39,720 nucleotides of DNA from Phenylobacterium deserti (GTDB lineage Bacteria; Pseudomonadota; Alphaproteobacteria; Caulobacterales; Caulobacteraceae). Under the pieces are notes generated by a model that saw nothing but the letters and a program-made list of their open reading frames with translations, ran no database searches and had not been told where the DNA came from. The DNA is taken from assembly GCA_943332615.1 (NCBI GenBank), contig CALQQB010000041.1, positions 1-39,720 on the forward strand, in the 5' to 3' direction. Shown here one piece after another: positions 7,702 to 17,604 of this stretch. Every line of letters begins with the position of its first letter. Position 1 is the stretch's first letter. The translations under genes were made by a program, and so were the position numbers.

Positions 7702-8529
7702 CTACTCCACCATCCACGCTGGCCGCTCCACCCGTACCGGGCGTCCCTCCAGCGTCAGAACCCCGTCTATCCGGTCCAGCCTGAGCTGGGCAATGGCCCG
7801 GCCATGGGCGCCGGAGGTGACGACGCCGGCGCGCAGATCGCCGTTGAGAATCTCGGCGCCAGGGGCGGGAGCTGGGCCGTCGAAGGCGACCGGCAGCATG
7901 CGGGTCTTGATGACGCCGCGGCGTTTCATGCGCGAGGTGGTTTCCTGGCCGATGAAACACCCCTTCTGGAAATCGATGCCGTTCAGCAGGTCAAAGTTGG
8001 CCTCGATCGGATAGGTCTTGTCGGAGCCCCAGTCGGTCGGACCGGGCACGCCGAGGCGCAGCTTCTGGGCTTCACGGACGGCCTCATCGGCGGTCGCAGC
8101 GCCGGGCGGCGGTGAAGCGCCGTAGCCACGCCATCCGAGCTCGGGCAGGCGCGGGTCAGGGACCCAGACGCCGTCGGCGGGCCTGGGCGGGACTTGGCCC
8201 GGGCGGGCGTCGAACAGGATCGAGACCGGCATGTCGTCCAGCGCGATGCCGACCTTGGCGCGCAGACGGTACATCATCAGGCGCTGGACGATGGCGGGAC
8301 GATGGACGGCCTCGACGTCCAGCCACGCGCCGTCGCCGTGCGGCACGACGAACAGGTCGTAGAGCAGCCGCCCCTGCGGGGTAAGCAGGCCGCCGAACCG
8401 CGCCTCGCCAGGCGCCATGGTCTCAACATCCTGGGTGATCAGACCCTGCAGGAACGTTCGCCAATCCGGCCCGTCGAGAGCGATCAGGGCGCGGCTGCTG
8501 AGGACGGCATATGTGGATGGGTCAGCCAT
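7702..8529 (-). CDS. ygfZ: YgfZ-type folate-binding protein
   Basis: 275 residues from the ATG at 8529, MADPSTYAVLSSRALIALDG; a longer in-frame start at 8586 would add a non-conserved stretch running into the promoter. The fold follows GcvT: an N-terminal LQGLITQDV motif and the diagnostic YgfZ signature KGCFIGQE (189-196, C191) followed by TTSRMKRRG. YgfZ uses tetrahydrofolate to help maintain or repair Fe-S cluster enzymes such as MiaB. It is divergent from the GT9 gene across a 62-bp gap. Confidence 0.92.
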   Translation of the reverse strand: MADPSTYAVLSSRALIALDGPDWRTFLQGLITQDVETMAPGEARFGGLLTPQGRLLYDLFVVPHGDGAWLDVEAVHRPAIVQRLMMYRLRAKVGIALDDMPVSILFDARPGQVPPRPADGVWVPDPRLPELGWRGYGASPPPGAATADEAVREAQKLRLGVPGPTDWGSDKTYPIEANFDLLNGIDFQKGCFIGQETTSRMKRRGVIKTRMLPVAFDGPAPAPGAEILNGDLRAGVVTSGAHGRAIAQLRLDRIDGVLTLEGRPVRVERPAWMVE

Positions 8530-8591
8530 GGCGGCTATTTGGGACGCCCGACAGTGTAGCGCCAGCCTCCATGCGCCTATAGGCACGCGTA

Positions 8592-9572
8592 ATGCCGCGC
8601 GGTTTCCCCATCCTGTTCATCACCGCGACTCGGATCGGGGACGCGGTGCTGTCGTCCGGCCTGATCAAGCGACTGGCCGACGAGATCCCCGAGGCGCGGC
8701 TCACAATCGTGGCCGGGCCGCTGGCGGCGCCGCTGTTCGCCAACGTCCCGCGGCTGGACCGGGTGATCGTTATGGAGAAGTCCCGGACCGGCGGTCACTG
8801 GTTCAACCTGTGGCGGCAGGTGCGCCACACCCGCTGGGGCCTGATCGTCGATCTGCGCGGATCGGGCATCTCGCGGTTCCTGTCGACACGCCGCCGTGCG
8901 ATCCACAAGAAGAGCGCCGAGCCCCTGCACAAGGTGCTGGAGGCCGCCCACACCCTGCGCATCGAGGACGAGCCCGCGACGCCCTACCTGTTCACCAATG
9001 CCGATGTGGAAACCTACGCTGACGAGTTGACCCGGGGCCAGGGTCCAATCCTGGCGTTCGCGCCCGCGGCCAATTGGGTCGGCAAGACCTGGCCCGTCGA
9101 GCGGTTCAGCCAGGTGGCGATGACCCTGATGGACCGCTATGGCCCCCTGGCTGGCGGGCGGCTGATGGTGCTGGGCGGGCCAGGCGACGAAGCCCTGGCC
9201 CGGTCGCTGAAGGACTCGGCGGGGCGCCGCTTCATTGATCTGGCCGGCAAGGTCGATCTTCTCACCGCCTTCGCCTGCCTGAAGCGCGCGCGATTGTTCA
9301 TCGGCAACGATTCTGGCGCCATGCACCTGGCCGCCGCGGCCGGGGTCCCCACCATCGGTCTGTTCGGCCCCTCCGACGAGCGGCTCTACGCGCCGTGGGG
9401 GCCGGACACCCGCGTGGTGCGCGGTCCGCGCGGATTCGCGGCGATCAAGGCTTCGGACCCTGGCTTCGGCCAGATGATCTGTCACATGATGGACCTGCCG
9501 GTGGAGACCGTCGTCGCCGCCGCAAAAGACCTGCTGAAGGCCACGGCGCCGCGCGATGCAAGAGATGCCTGA
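8592..9572 (+). CDS. Glycosyltransferase family 9, heptosyltransferase-like
   Basis: 326 residues. The N terminus FITATRIGDAVLSSGLIKRLADEIP is the GT9 acceptor-domain start (the family's S/T-x-x-GD motif). The C-terminal half carries FAPAANWVGKTWPVERF and the nucleotide-sugar site FIGNDSGAMHLAAAAGVPTIGLFGPS. GT9 enzymes transfer heptose from ADP-heptose to lipopolysaccharide inner core, but many alphaproteobacterial members are orphans of unknown sugar and this one sits outside an LPS cluster. Its end overlaps the start of the decayed dihydroorotase-like gene by about 17 nt, implying former co-transcription. Confidence 0.88.
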   Translation: MPRGFPILFITATRIGDAVLSSGLIKRLADEIPEARLTIVAGPLAAPLFANVPRLDRVIVMEKSRTGGHWFNLWRQVRHTRWGLIVDLRGSGISRFLSTRRRAIHKKSAEPLHKVLEAAHTLRIEDEPATPYLFTNADVETYADELTRGQGPILAFAPAANWVGKTWPVERFSQVAMTLMDRYGPLAGGRLMVLGGPGDEALARSLKDSAGRRFIDLAGKVDLLTAFACLKRARLFIGNDSGAMHLAAAAGVPTIGLFGPSDERLYAPWGPDTRVVRGPRGFAAIKASDPGFGQMICHMMDLPVETVVAAAKDLLKATAPRDARDA

Positions 9573-10904
9573 GACCTATGATCTGATCGTCCGGGGCGGC
9601 GAGGTGGTGAACCACGCCGGACGCGGGAGGGCCGACACCGGCGTGCGCAACGGCAAGTTCGCCGCGATCGGCGACCTCGGCCAGGCCAGCGCCGGTTAGG
9701 TGTTCGACGCCAGCGGCCTGACGGTGATGCCGGGGTGATCGACACCCAGGTCAACTCCCGCGAGTCGGGGCTGGAGTGGAAGGAAGACCTGGAGACTGGG
9801 TCGCAGGGCGCGGTGCTGGGCGGCGTCGTGGCCGTGTTCGAGATGCCGAACACCGAGCCCACCACCACCGACCTCGAGGCGATGGCCGACAAGCTGAAAC
9901 GGGCGAAGGGTCGCAGGCACTGCGACCACGCCTTCTATGTCGGCGGCGCCCACGAGAACGCGACGTTCCTGGGCGAGCTGGAGCGGCTGCCAGGCTGCTG
10001 CGGGGTGAAGGTGTTCATGGGGGCGTCCACGGGCACGCTGCTGGTGCAGGATGACGAGAGTGTGGATCAGGTGCTGCGCCACACCAGCCGCCGCGCCACT
10101 TTCCACTCCGAGGACGAGTACCGCCTGGCAGAGCGCCGGTCGCTGGCCTGTACGGGCGACTGGAGCAGCCACCCGGAAGTGCGCGACGCGCAGTCGGCGA
10201 TCCAATCGACCCACCGCCTCGTCCGCCTCGCGTAGAAGCTGGGCAAGCGCATCCACGTGCTGCACGTGACCGCCCAGGACGAGATCGAATACCTGGGCGC
10301 CGACAAGGACGTGGCCTCGGTGGAGGTGACGCCGCAGCACCTGACGCTGGAGGCGCCGGAGGCCTGTGAACGCCTGAAGGGGTTCGCCCAGATGAACCCG
10401 CCGATCCGCGACCATGACCATCGCATGGGTGTCTGGGCGGGCGTTGCGAACGGCGTGGCCGACGTGCATGGGCTCCGACCATGCGCCGCACACCCGCGAG
10501 GAGAAGGCCCGGCCCTATCCGGCCTCGCCGTCAGGGATGCCGAGGGTGCAGACCGGCTGCCGCCGGTGATGCTGACCCACGTCGCCGAGGGCCGGCTCGG
10601 TCTGGAGCGGCTGGTGGACCTGACCAGCCACGGCGCCAACCGAATCTTCGACCTGGCGGACAAAGGCCGGCTGGCCGTAAGCTACGACGCCGATCTGACG
10701 GTGGTGGACCTGAAGGCGCGCCGCACGATCACCCACGAGGCGATGGCCACCCGCTCCGGCCGGACCCCTTTCGACGGGATACAGGCCAAGGGCTGGCCAG
10801 TCGCCACCATCATCCGTGGGCGCGTCGTCATGCGTGACGACGAAATCGTGCCCGGGGGGCTGGGTGGGCCGGTAAGGTCAGCCCGCAAAGAACGCCCGCA
10901 ATAG
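9556..10904 (+). pseudogene. Decayed dihydroorotase/allantoinase-like amidohydrolase
   Basis: Homology is continuous across several frames. It begins MPETYDLIVRGGEVVN (ATG 9565, or 9556), stops at TAG 9697-9699, and loses one base in the G-run 9732-9735 (PGVID becomes PG-stop). It resumes with EDLETGSQGAVLGGVVAVFEMPNTEPTTTD and VKVFMGASTG, stops again at TAG 10233-10235 (probable Gln codon), and has two compensating indels around 10466-10473 and 10548-10560 that displace the [14 protein letters not shown] motif. It ends at 10904. The metal motif expected as D-T-Q-V-H-F-R-E reads D-T-Q-V-N-S-R-E (Asn codon 9753-9755). The gene cannot encode an active enzyme and overlaps the convergent dehalogenase-like gene by 27 bp. 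Confidence 0.9.
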
Positions 10905-11753
10905 CGCCAGCGTCTCCGCTGGCCTCTCCTCTGGGATGAAGTGGCCGCAGTCCACGGCCCGGCCCTGCACGTCGGGCGCCCATTCGCGCCAGATGGCCAG
11001 GGTGTCGTACCAGGCGCCGAGCGCGCCCCTGGCGCCCCAGAGGACCTGGGTCGGGCAGGCGATCTGTTTGCCGGCCTTCCGGTCGGCCTCGTCCAGCAGG
11101 CGGTCGTAGCCGGCGCCAGCGCGGTAGTCTTCGCACATGGCGTGGATGACTGAGGGGTTCTTCGCAGCGCGGACGTAGTCGGCATAGGCGTGGGGGTCGA
11201 AGGTGGGGATCAGGCCGCCGAACTGGTGATGGAAGAAGAACGTCTCCGGGTCGGCGCCGATCATAGCCTCGGGGAAGGGGTGGGGCTGGACCAGGAACGA
11301 CCAGTGCCAATAGGCGAGCGCGAACCGGCGGTCGGCGCGGGCCCAGACCTCGCCGGTGGGGATGATGTCCAGGATCGACAGGCGGCGCACGGCGGCCGGG
11401 TGGTCCAGCGCCAGGCGGTAGGCGACACGCCCGCCGCGGTCATGGCCGGCGACGTCGAAGCGGTCGAAGCCCAGGTTCGCCATCAGGGCGATGGCGTCCC
11501 GCGCCATGGCGCGTTTGGACGAGGTCTCGTGGTCGTCGCTGGAGGGCGGCTTGGTGGAGCCGCCATAGCCGCGCAGGTCGGGGACGATGACGGTGTGGTC
11601 GGCGGCGAGGCCGTCGGCGACGGCGGCCCACATCATGTGCGTCTCGGGGTAGCCGTGCAGCAGCAGGACCGGCGGGCCGGCGCCGCCGTGACGCACGCGG
11701 AGCGACGCCTCCGGGGTGTCGATCTGCGACAACTGAAAGCCCTCGAACGCCAT
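10878..11753 (-). CDS. Alpha/beta hydrolase, fluoroacetate (haloacetate) dehalogenase-like
   Basis: 291 residues. Landmarks match the haloacetate dehalogenase group: oxyanion motif HGYPETHMMW (33-42), nucleophile elbow GHDRGGR with D105 as nucleophile and R106/R109 as carboxylate-binding arginines, acid D129 in LDIIPT, H150-W151 in YWHWSF, Y210 in CEDYRAG, and catalytic H271 in CGHFIPEE. In characterised fluoroacetate dehalogenases the His-Trp-Tyr trio binds the leaving fluoride, and all three are present. The reaction would be hydrolysis of a haloacetate to glycolate plus halide; the natural substrate is unknown. It is divergent from tag across 50 bp. Confidence 0.82.
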   Translation of the reverse strand: MAFEGFQLSQIDTPEASLRVRHGGAGPPVLLLHGYPETHMMWAAVADGLAADHTVIVPDLRGYGGSTKPPSSDDHETSSKRAMARDAIALMANLGFDRFDVAGHDRGGRVAYRLALDHPAAVRRLSILDIIPTGEVWARADRRFALAYWHWSFLVQPHPFPEAMIGADPETFFFHHQFGGLIPTFDPHAYADYVRAAKNPSVIHAMCEDYRAGAGYDRLLDEADRKAGKQIACPTQVLWGARGALGAWYDTLAIWREWAPDVQGRAVDCGHFIPEERPAETLALLRAFFAG

Positions 11754-11803
11754 CGGAACTCTGCCCTTGTTTCCCGGCCCCGGCTGCGTTGAGAGTGCCG
11801 CCG

Positions 11804-12394
11804 ATGACCCAGACTCTCACCCGGTGCGAATGGCGCGGCATGGTCGGCGACCCGCTGTACGAGGCCTATCACGACACCGATTGGGGCGTGCCGGAATACG
11901 ATTCCCGCGCGCTGTGGGAGAAGCTGGTGCTGGACGGCTTCCAGGCCGGGCTGGCGTGGATCACCATCCTGCGCAAGCGCGAGGCCTTCCGTGCGGCCTT
12001 CGACGGCTTCGATCCCGAGAAGGTTGCGGTCTATGGCGAGGCGGATCGGGCGAGGCTGATGGCCGACGCGGGGATCGTGCGATCGAACGCCAAGATCGAC
12101 GCGGCGATCGGCAGCGCGAAAATCTACCTGGCCATGCGCGACAACGGCGAGGACTTCTCCGAGTTCTGCTGGAGCTTCACGGGCGGTAAGCCGGTGCAGA
12201 ACAGCTGGACCGCGTTCGGCCAGGTGCCCGCCAAGACCGAGCTGGCCGAAGCGGTCGCCAAGGCGCTGAAGGCCAGGGGGTTCAAGTTCGTGGGGCCGGT
12301 GATCGTCTATGCCTGGATGCAGGCGGTGGGCATGGTCAACGACCATCTGACCTGCTGCCATCGGTATGAGCTGGTGAAGGGGTTGGCCCGCTGA
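11804..12394 (+). CDS. tag: DNA-3-methyladenine glycosylase I
   Basis: 196 residues from the ATG at 11804; an upstream in-frame TTG at 11789 adds only MRVPP and is less likely. Tag landmarks: zinc ligands in TRCEW and YHDTDWG at the N terminus and [10 protein letters not shown] at the C terminus, plus [21 protein letters not shown]. The family's base-contacting residue (Glu38 in E. coli) is Asp here, within LDGFQAG. It excises 3-methyladenine from alkylated DNA in the cytoplasm. The stop overlaps the rnhB start (TGATG), so the two are translationally coupled. Confidence 0.93.
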   Translation: MTQTLTRCEWRGMVGDPLYEAYHDTDWGVPEYDSRALWEKLVLDGFQAGLAWITILRKREAFRAAFDGFDPEKVAVYGEADRARLMADAGIVRSNAKIDAAIGSAKIYLAMRDNGEDFSEFCWSFTGGKPVQNSWTAFGQVPAKTELAEAVAKALKARGFKFVGPVIVYAWMQAVGMVNDHLTCCHRYELVKGLAR

Positions 12395-13053
12395 TGGCCA
12401 AGGGTCCCACATTCCTGCTCGAAAAAGCCTTCACCAGCGGCCCGGTCTGCGGCGTGGACGAGGCGGGGCGGGGTCCATGGGCTGGGCCGGTGAGTGCGGG
12501 CGCGGTGATCCTAGATCCCCGGCGGACGCCCAAGGGGCTGGACGATTCCAAGAAGCTGACCGCCAAGGCCCGCGAGCGGCTGGAGGTCGAGATCAAGGCC
12601 CAGGCTGTGGCGTGGGGCGTGGGGTTCGCCAGTGTCGAGGAGATCGCCGAGCTCAACATCCTGCACGCGGCGGGGCTGGCCATGCGGCGCGCGGTCGAGG
12701 CGCTGGCGGTGACGCCGGCGCTGGCGCTGGTGGACGGGAACTATGCGTTCAAGCTGCCTTGCGAGGTGCGGACGGTGGTGGGCGGGGACGGCAAGTCGAA
12801 GTCGATCGCCGCGGCCTCGATCCTGGCCAAGGTGGCCCGCGACCGGCTGATGGTGGAGATGGACACGCTCTACCCGGGCTACGGGTTCGCGCGGCACAAG
12901 GGCTACAACGCCCCGATCCACCTGGAGGCGCTGGTGGCGATGGGGCCGTGCGCGATCCATCGGCGGGCGTGGCGACCTGTGCGATTGGTGCTGGCGGGGA
13001 TCGATCCGCGGTTGGCTGGGGCGGAGCAGGAAGCTCTGCCGTTCGGCGATTGA
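12394..13053 (+). CDS. rnhB: Ribonuclease HII
   Basis: 219 residues. The acidic catalytic set is visible: D22-E23 in [15 protein letters not shown]114 in LVDGNY and D150 in KVARDRLM, with [10 protein letters not shown] and [17 protein letters not shown] as further family motifs and a [12 protein letters not shown] tail. It cleaves RNA embedded in DNA, including single misincorporated ribonucleotides. It shares the TGATG junction with tag. In Caulobacter relatives rnhB also lies close to ccrM; here DUF2332 and pip genes separate them. Confidence 0.95.
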   Translation: MAKGPTFLLEKAFTSGPVCGVDEAGRGPWAGPVSAGAVILDPRRTPKGLDDSKKLTAKARERLEVEIKAQAVAWGVGFASVEEIAELNILHAAGLAMRRAVEALAVTPALALVDGNYAFKLPCEVRTVVGGDGKSKSIAAASILAKVARDRLMVEMDTLYPGYGFARHKGYNAPIHLEALVAMGPCAIHRRAWRPVRLVLAGIDPRLAGAEQEALPFGD

Positions 13054-13103
13054 TCATCTGAATCAAGATTGACCGTTCGGTCCGTGTCGCGCGGCATAGG
13101 GGC

Positions 13104-14162
13104 ATGACCGCTTTCGTCCACCTCATCCGCGCGCTGCGCATCCAGGCCGAGATCTGCGGCCAGATGGGGTCGCCGTTCAACGAAGGGCTGCTGGAGCGGA
13201 TCGCGTTCGACCTGGAGGCGGGCGGGCCGAGCTGTCGGCTGTTCGAACGCTGGGAGGCGACAGCGCTTCGCCAGCTGGCGGACGACGGCGTGATGATCCG
13301 GGTCGCCAACACCTTCAACCACCTGGCCATGGGCGGCGAGGCTGAGGCGCTGTCGGCGGCCTGGCCCCGGCCCGGGGCGCCGCTGGACGTGGACGCGGCC
13401 TGGGTGGCGGCGCGGGCTGCGATCAGGACGCATTTCGAGGCCCTGTCCACCTTCCTCGACCATGAGCCGCAGACCAATGAGGTGCGCCGCGCCGGCGGCC
13501 TGCTGGGCGGGTTCCTGACGGTCGCGGCCGAGACTGGCTTGCCCCTGCGCTGTTTCGAGATCGGCGCCAGTGCGGGGCTGAACCTCTACTGGGATCGGTT
13601 CCGCTATGAGATGGGCCCGGTGACCTGGGGCGACCCGGCCGCCACGGTGCGGGTGGACGCCGACTGGCAGGGCGCCGCGCCGCCACTGGTTCCGGTGGAG
13701 GTGATCGAGCGGGCGGGATGCGACCGGCGACCCACCGACCTCACCGACCCGGTGCAGCGCCGCCGCCTGCTGGCCTGCATCTGGCCCGACATGTTCGACC
13801 GCCTGGCCCGCAGCCGGTGCGCCATCGACCTGGCCCTGGCCGAGGGCGTGACGGTCGAGGCAGCCGACGCCCTGGACTGGGCCCGCTCTCGGGTTCGGCC
13901 GCAGGCGGGGGCGGCGACGGTCCTGTTCCACTCGGTGTTCTGGCAGTACCTGCCGCAGGCGACGCAGAAAGGGCTGGCCGCCGCCATCGCCGAGATCGGC
14001 GCCAGCGCCACGCCGCAGGCGCCCTTCGCCTGGCTGCGTTTCGAGCCGCCGCCCACCAACCTGCGGATCATCGAGGTCTGGTTGACGAGCTGGCCCGGCG
14101 GCGCCGAGCGGCGGCTGGCGACGGCCCATCCGCACGGCGCTTCTACCATCTGGCTGGGCTGA
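13104..14162 (+). CDS. DUF2332 family protein
   Basis: 352 residues from an ATG 50 nt after rnhB. The hallmark is RCFEIGASAGLNLYWDRFRY near residue 155-170, resembling a SAM-binding loop, with an N-terminal helical domain (LRIQAEICGQMGSPFNEGLLERIA) and conserved FHSVFWQYLP and FAWLRFEPPP segments. This pattern is that of DUF2332, widespread in alphaproteobacteria and actinobacteria. A methyltransferase-like fold is plausible from the loop but no activity is established. It is probably co-transcribed with rnhB upstream and pip downstream. Confidence 0.8.
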   Translation: MTAFVHLIRALRIQAEICGQMGSPFNEGLLERIAFDLEAGGPSCRLFERWEATALRQLADDGVMIRVANTFNHLAMGGEAEALSAAWPRPGAPLDVDAAWVAARAAIRTHFEALSTFLDHEPQTNEVRRAGGLLGGFLTVAAETGLPLRCFEIGASAGLNLYWDRFRYEMGPVTWGDPAATVRVDADWQGAAPPLVPVEVIERAGCDRRPTDLTDPVQRRRLLACIWPDMFDRLARSRCAIDLALAEGVTVEAADALDWARSRVRPQAGAATVLFHSVFWQYLPQATQKGLAAAIAEIGASATPQAPFAWLRFEPPPTNLRIIEVWLTSWPGGAERRLATAHPHGASTIWLG

Positions 14163-14188
14163 TTTGCGGTGGCGGCCTATGTAGGCCC

Positions 14189-15193
14189 ATGCCCGAAACC
14201 ATCTCAGACCCGACCGCCGACGCCCACCGCGCCCGCAACGCCGACACCTTCCTCTACTCGCCGATCGAGGCGCGCGAGAGCGGCCACCTGGCGGTTGAGG
14301 CGCCGCACGCGATCTACTGGGAGGAGAGCGGGGCGGCGGGCGGCCTGCCGGTGGTGTTCCTGCACGGCGGCCCCGGCAGCGGGACCTCGCCGCGCCACCG
14401 GCGCTTCTTCGACCCGGCGCTCTGGCGCATCGTGCTACACGACCAGCGCGGGGCCGGGCGCTCGACGCCGTTCGCGGAGCTGTCGGGGAATACCACCCAG
14501 GCCCTCGTCGCCGACATTGAGCGGCTGCGCGAGGCGCGCGGCATCGACAGGTGGGTGGTGTTCGGCGGCTCCTGGGGCTCGACCCTGGCGCTGGCCTATG
14601 CGCAGGCCCATCCCGACCGCTGCCTGGGGGTGATCGTGCGCGGGATCTTCCTGGGTGAGGATGCCGAGGTCGACTGGTTCATGCACGGCCTGCGCACCCT
14701 GGCGCCCGAGGCCTGGCGCGACTTCTCGGAGTTCCTGCCGCAGGCTGAGCGCGGCGACCTGCTGGGGTCCTACATGCGCCGCCTCAACGACCCGGACCCG
14801 GCGGTGAACGGGCCCGCGGCGATCGCCTGGGGCCTCTATGAATCCCGATCGTCCAGCCTCTATCCGAACCCCGACCTCGTCGCGGAGATGACCGGCGATG
14901 ACAAGGCGCTGGCGATATCGCGCATCGAGGCGGCCTATTTCGTGGCCCGCTTGTTCCTGGCGCCCGGACAGCTGCTGGCGGGCGTACCGGCGATCCGCCA
15001 CCTGCCGGCGACCATCGTGCAGGGGCGCTATGACCTGCTGTGCCCGCTGGAGGTGGCCGATCGGCTGCACCGGGCATGGCCGGAGGCGGAGTATGTGGTG
15101 GTCCCCGACGCCGGGCACTCGGCCTTCGAACCCTCGATCGCCCGGGAACTGGTCGCGGCGACCGATCGGATGGCGGCGAAGCTGCGGAGCTGA
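14189..15193 (+). CDS. pip: Prolyl aminopeptidase
   Basis: 334 residues from the ATG at 14189 (MPETISDPTADAHRARN); reading upstream in frame runs through the DUF2332 gene and is not coding. Peptidase S33 landmarks: oxyanion HGGPGSGTSP, DQRGAGRS, nucleophile GGSWGSTLAL, the acid in VQGRYDLLCP, and the histidine in VPDAGHSAF. The N-terminal EESGAAGGLPVVFLHGGPG is typical of proline iminopeptidases, which remove N-terminal proline from peptides in the cytoplasm. Confidence 0.92.
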   Translation: MPETISDPTADAHRARNADTFLYSPIEARESGHLAVEAPHAIYWEESGAAGGLPVVFLHGGPGSGTSPRHRRFFDPALWRIVLHDQRGAGRSTPFAELSGNTTQALVADIERLREARGIDRWVVFGGSWGSTLALAYAQAHPDRCLGVIVRGIFLGEDAEVDWFMHGLRTLAPEAWRDFSEFLPQAERGDLLGSYMRRLNDPDPAVNGPAAIAWGLYESRSSSLYPNPDLVAEMTGDDKALAISRIEAAYFVARLFLAPGQLLAGVPAIRHLPATIVQGRYDLLCPLEVADRLHRAWPEAEYVVVPDAGHSAFEPSIARELVAATDRMAAKLRS

Positions 15194-15209
15194 GCCGTCG
15201 CCCAATTGG

Positions 15210-16358
<1,149 letters not shown>

Positions 16359-16419
16359 GGGATAGGATCTGACGCTTGGAGCCTTTACCGCCTCAGCTTT
16401 GGAACCGCGCACGGGTACG

Positions 16420-16444
16420 GGGTCCGAAGCCGAAAAGCGGACCC
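16420..16444 (+). terminator. Hairpin after ccrM, possible terminator
   Basis: GGGTCCG (16420-16426) pairs with CGGACCC (16438-16444) around an 11-nt loop. It lies 61 nt past the ccrM stop and between the convergent ends of ccrM and the next gene. There is no T-run, so it may be bidirectional or Rho-assisted. Confidence 0.4.
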
Positions 16445-16476
16445 TCCCAACGGTTCGAAGGGGTGGTTAGCGGACC

Positions 16477-17325
16477 TCAGTAGTCGGCGTCAAAGGGCCA
16501 TCCGGTAAAGCTCAGCATCACCGTTCCCAGCGTGTGCATCGGACCGCTCTTCGGCGACCATCGGTTAACGTAGCGGTACGCGCCCCCGTCCCTCGCTTCG
16601 AAAATCCACTCCGCTCCGTCGGAGCCGCGGTCGCAGGTTACGGCTTTGAGCTTCAGTTCGTTGGCTCCGGCCAGCGCGCGGCGAAACTGGGCAGTCTCGG
16701 AGGCCGTCAGTGTTCTTTCCACCCGCGCATCTACGGTTCCGGGCTCGTAGCCACCTTTCCCCGAAAGCCGAGAAGCGGTCATTACGAATATGCCGCCAGA
16801 GCCGTCTTGAATCCTGACAATGATGGGCGGGTCGAACGATCTGAGCCACGTGAAACGATAGACCTTTTGCGTGCTCTTCCCGGATTCTCGCGCTGGGGTC
16901 AGGGACGGTTCGCCGGCTGCCGTTAGATGACCCGAATACCACGCGGCCTCTGTCCTGCTGAGCAGAGGAACGGCCTTCGGAAACTCGGCGCACTTGTAAG
17001 TCGCGAGGGTCAGCGATGACGGAAAATAGCCGGCAAGCTGGGATGCCGAGCTGATAGGCTCAGCATAGCCCCGCGCTGGCGGAGCCGGAATCCATTGGGG
17101 CGGAAACGCCATCTTGAAGCCCACCACCGACGAGCCGACACCTATCGCTGCTGGGATGAACAGAAGCACCAACGCAAGGACGTAGCTGACCGGGTGCGTC
17201 TGCCTCCTAACCCGAACGTAAGGGCCAATCAGCGATGCGACGCCCGTGCGCAGGCCGCCAATCCACGTGGCGACCAGCGTCGCTGTGATCCAGAGAATAA
17301 AGGCCAGGGCAACAAGCTTGAGCAC
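16477..17325 (-). CDS. Unrecognised membrane-anchored protein
   Basis: 282 residues from a GTG at 17325. Two hydrophobic segments lie at about residues 3-24 and 47-70, then a soluble domain of about 200 residues with YFPSSLTLATYKCAEFPKAVP, FDPPIIVRIQDGSGGIFVMTASRLSG and an ending GTVMLSFTGWPFDADY. The soluble part is probably extracytoplasmic or cytoplasmic depending on a hairpin topology I cannot settle. I recognise no family. Its codon use is less GC-biased than its neighbours (third positions include many A and T), which may mean more recent arrival. It is convergent with ccrM. Confidence 0.65.
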   Translation of the reverse strand: MLKLVALAFILWITATLVATWIGGLRTGVASLIGPYVRVRRQTHPVSYVLALVLLFIPAAIGVGSSVVGFKMAFPPQWIPAPPARGYAEPISSASQLAGYFPSSLTLATYKCAEFPKAVPLLSRTEAAWYSGHLTAAGEPSLTPARESGKSTQKVYRFTWLRSFDPPIIVRIQDGSGGIFVMTASRLSGKGGYEPGTVDARVERTLTASETAQFRRALAGANELKLKAVTCDRGSDGAEWIFEARDGGAYRYVNRWSPKSGPMHTLGTVMLSFTGWPFDADY

Positions 17326-17604
17326 AGGCCAAGTCTACAGCGTCCCGTTGATGTCGCAAACACACGGCGCATTTACAGAGCGCCCAGAAGCGGACTCCCT
17401 CAACCTCGCCTACGGGTCGCTTCCACCGTTGGCTTCGGGCTTGGAAGCGTACCTTCTATCGACGTGCGCGTGAGCCGACCGCCGGCCCTCAAGCGTCAGA
17501 ATCTATCCACGAGCTGGGCTCGGGGAAGGCTGGACCCCGCCCCGGTTCCCCGCCACGGTGTTCGCAAGAACAGTATGGGGGATGGGCATGCGCGGGCGGA
17601 CACG

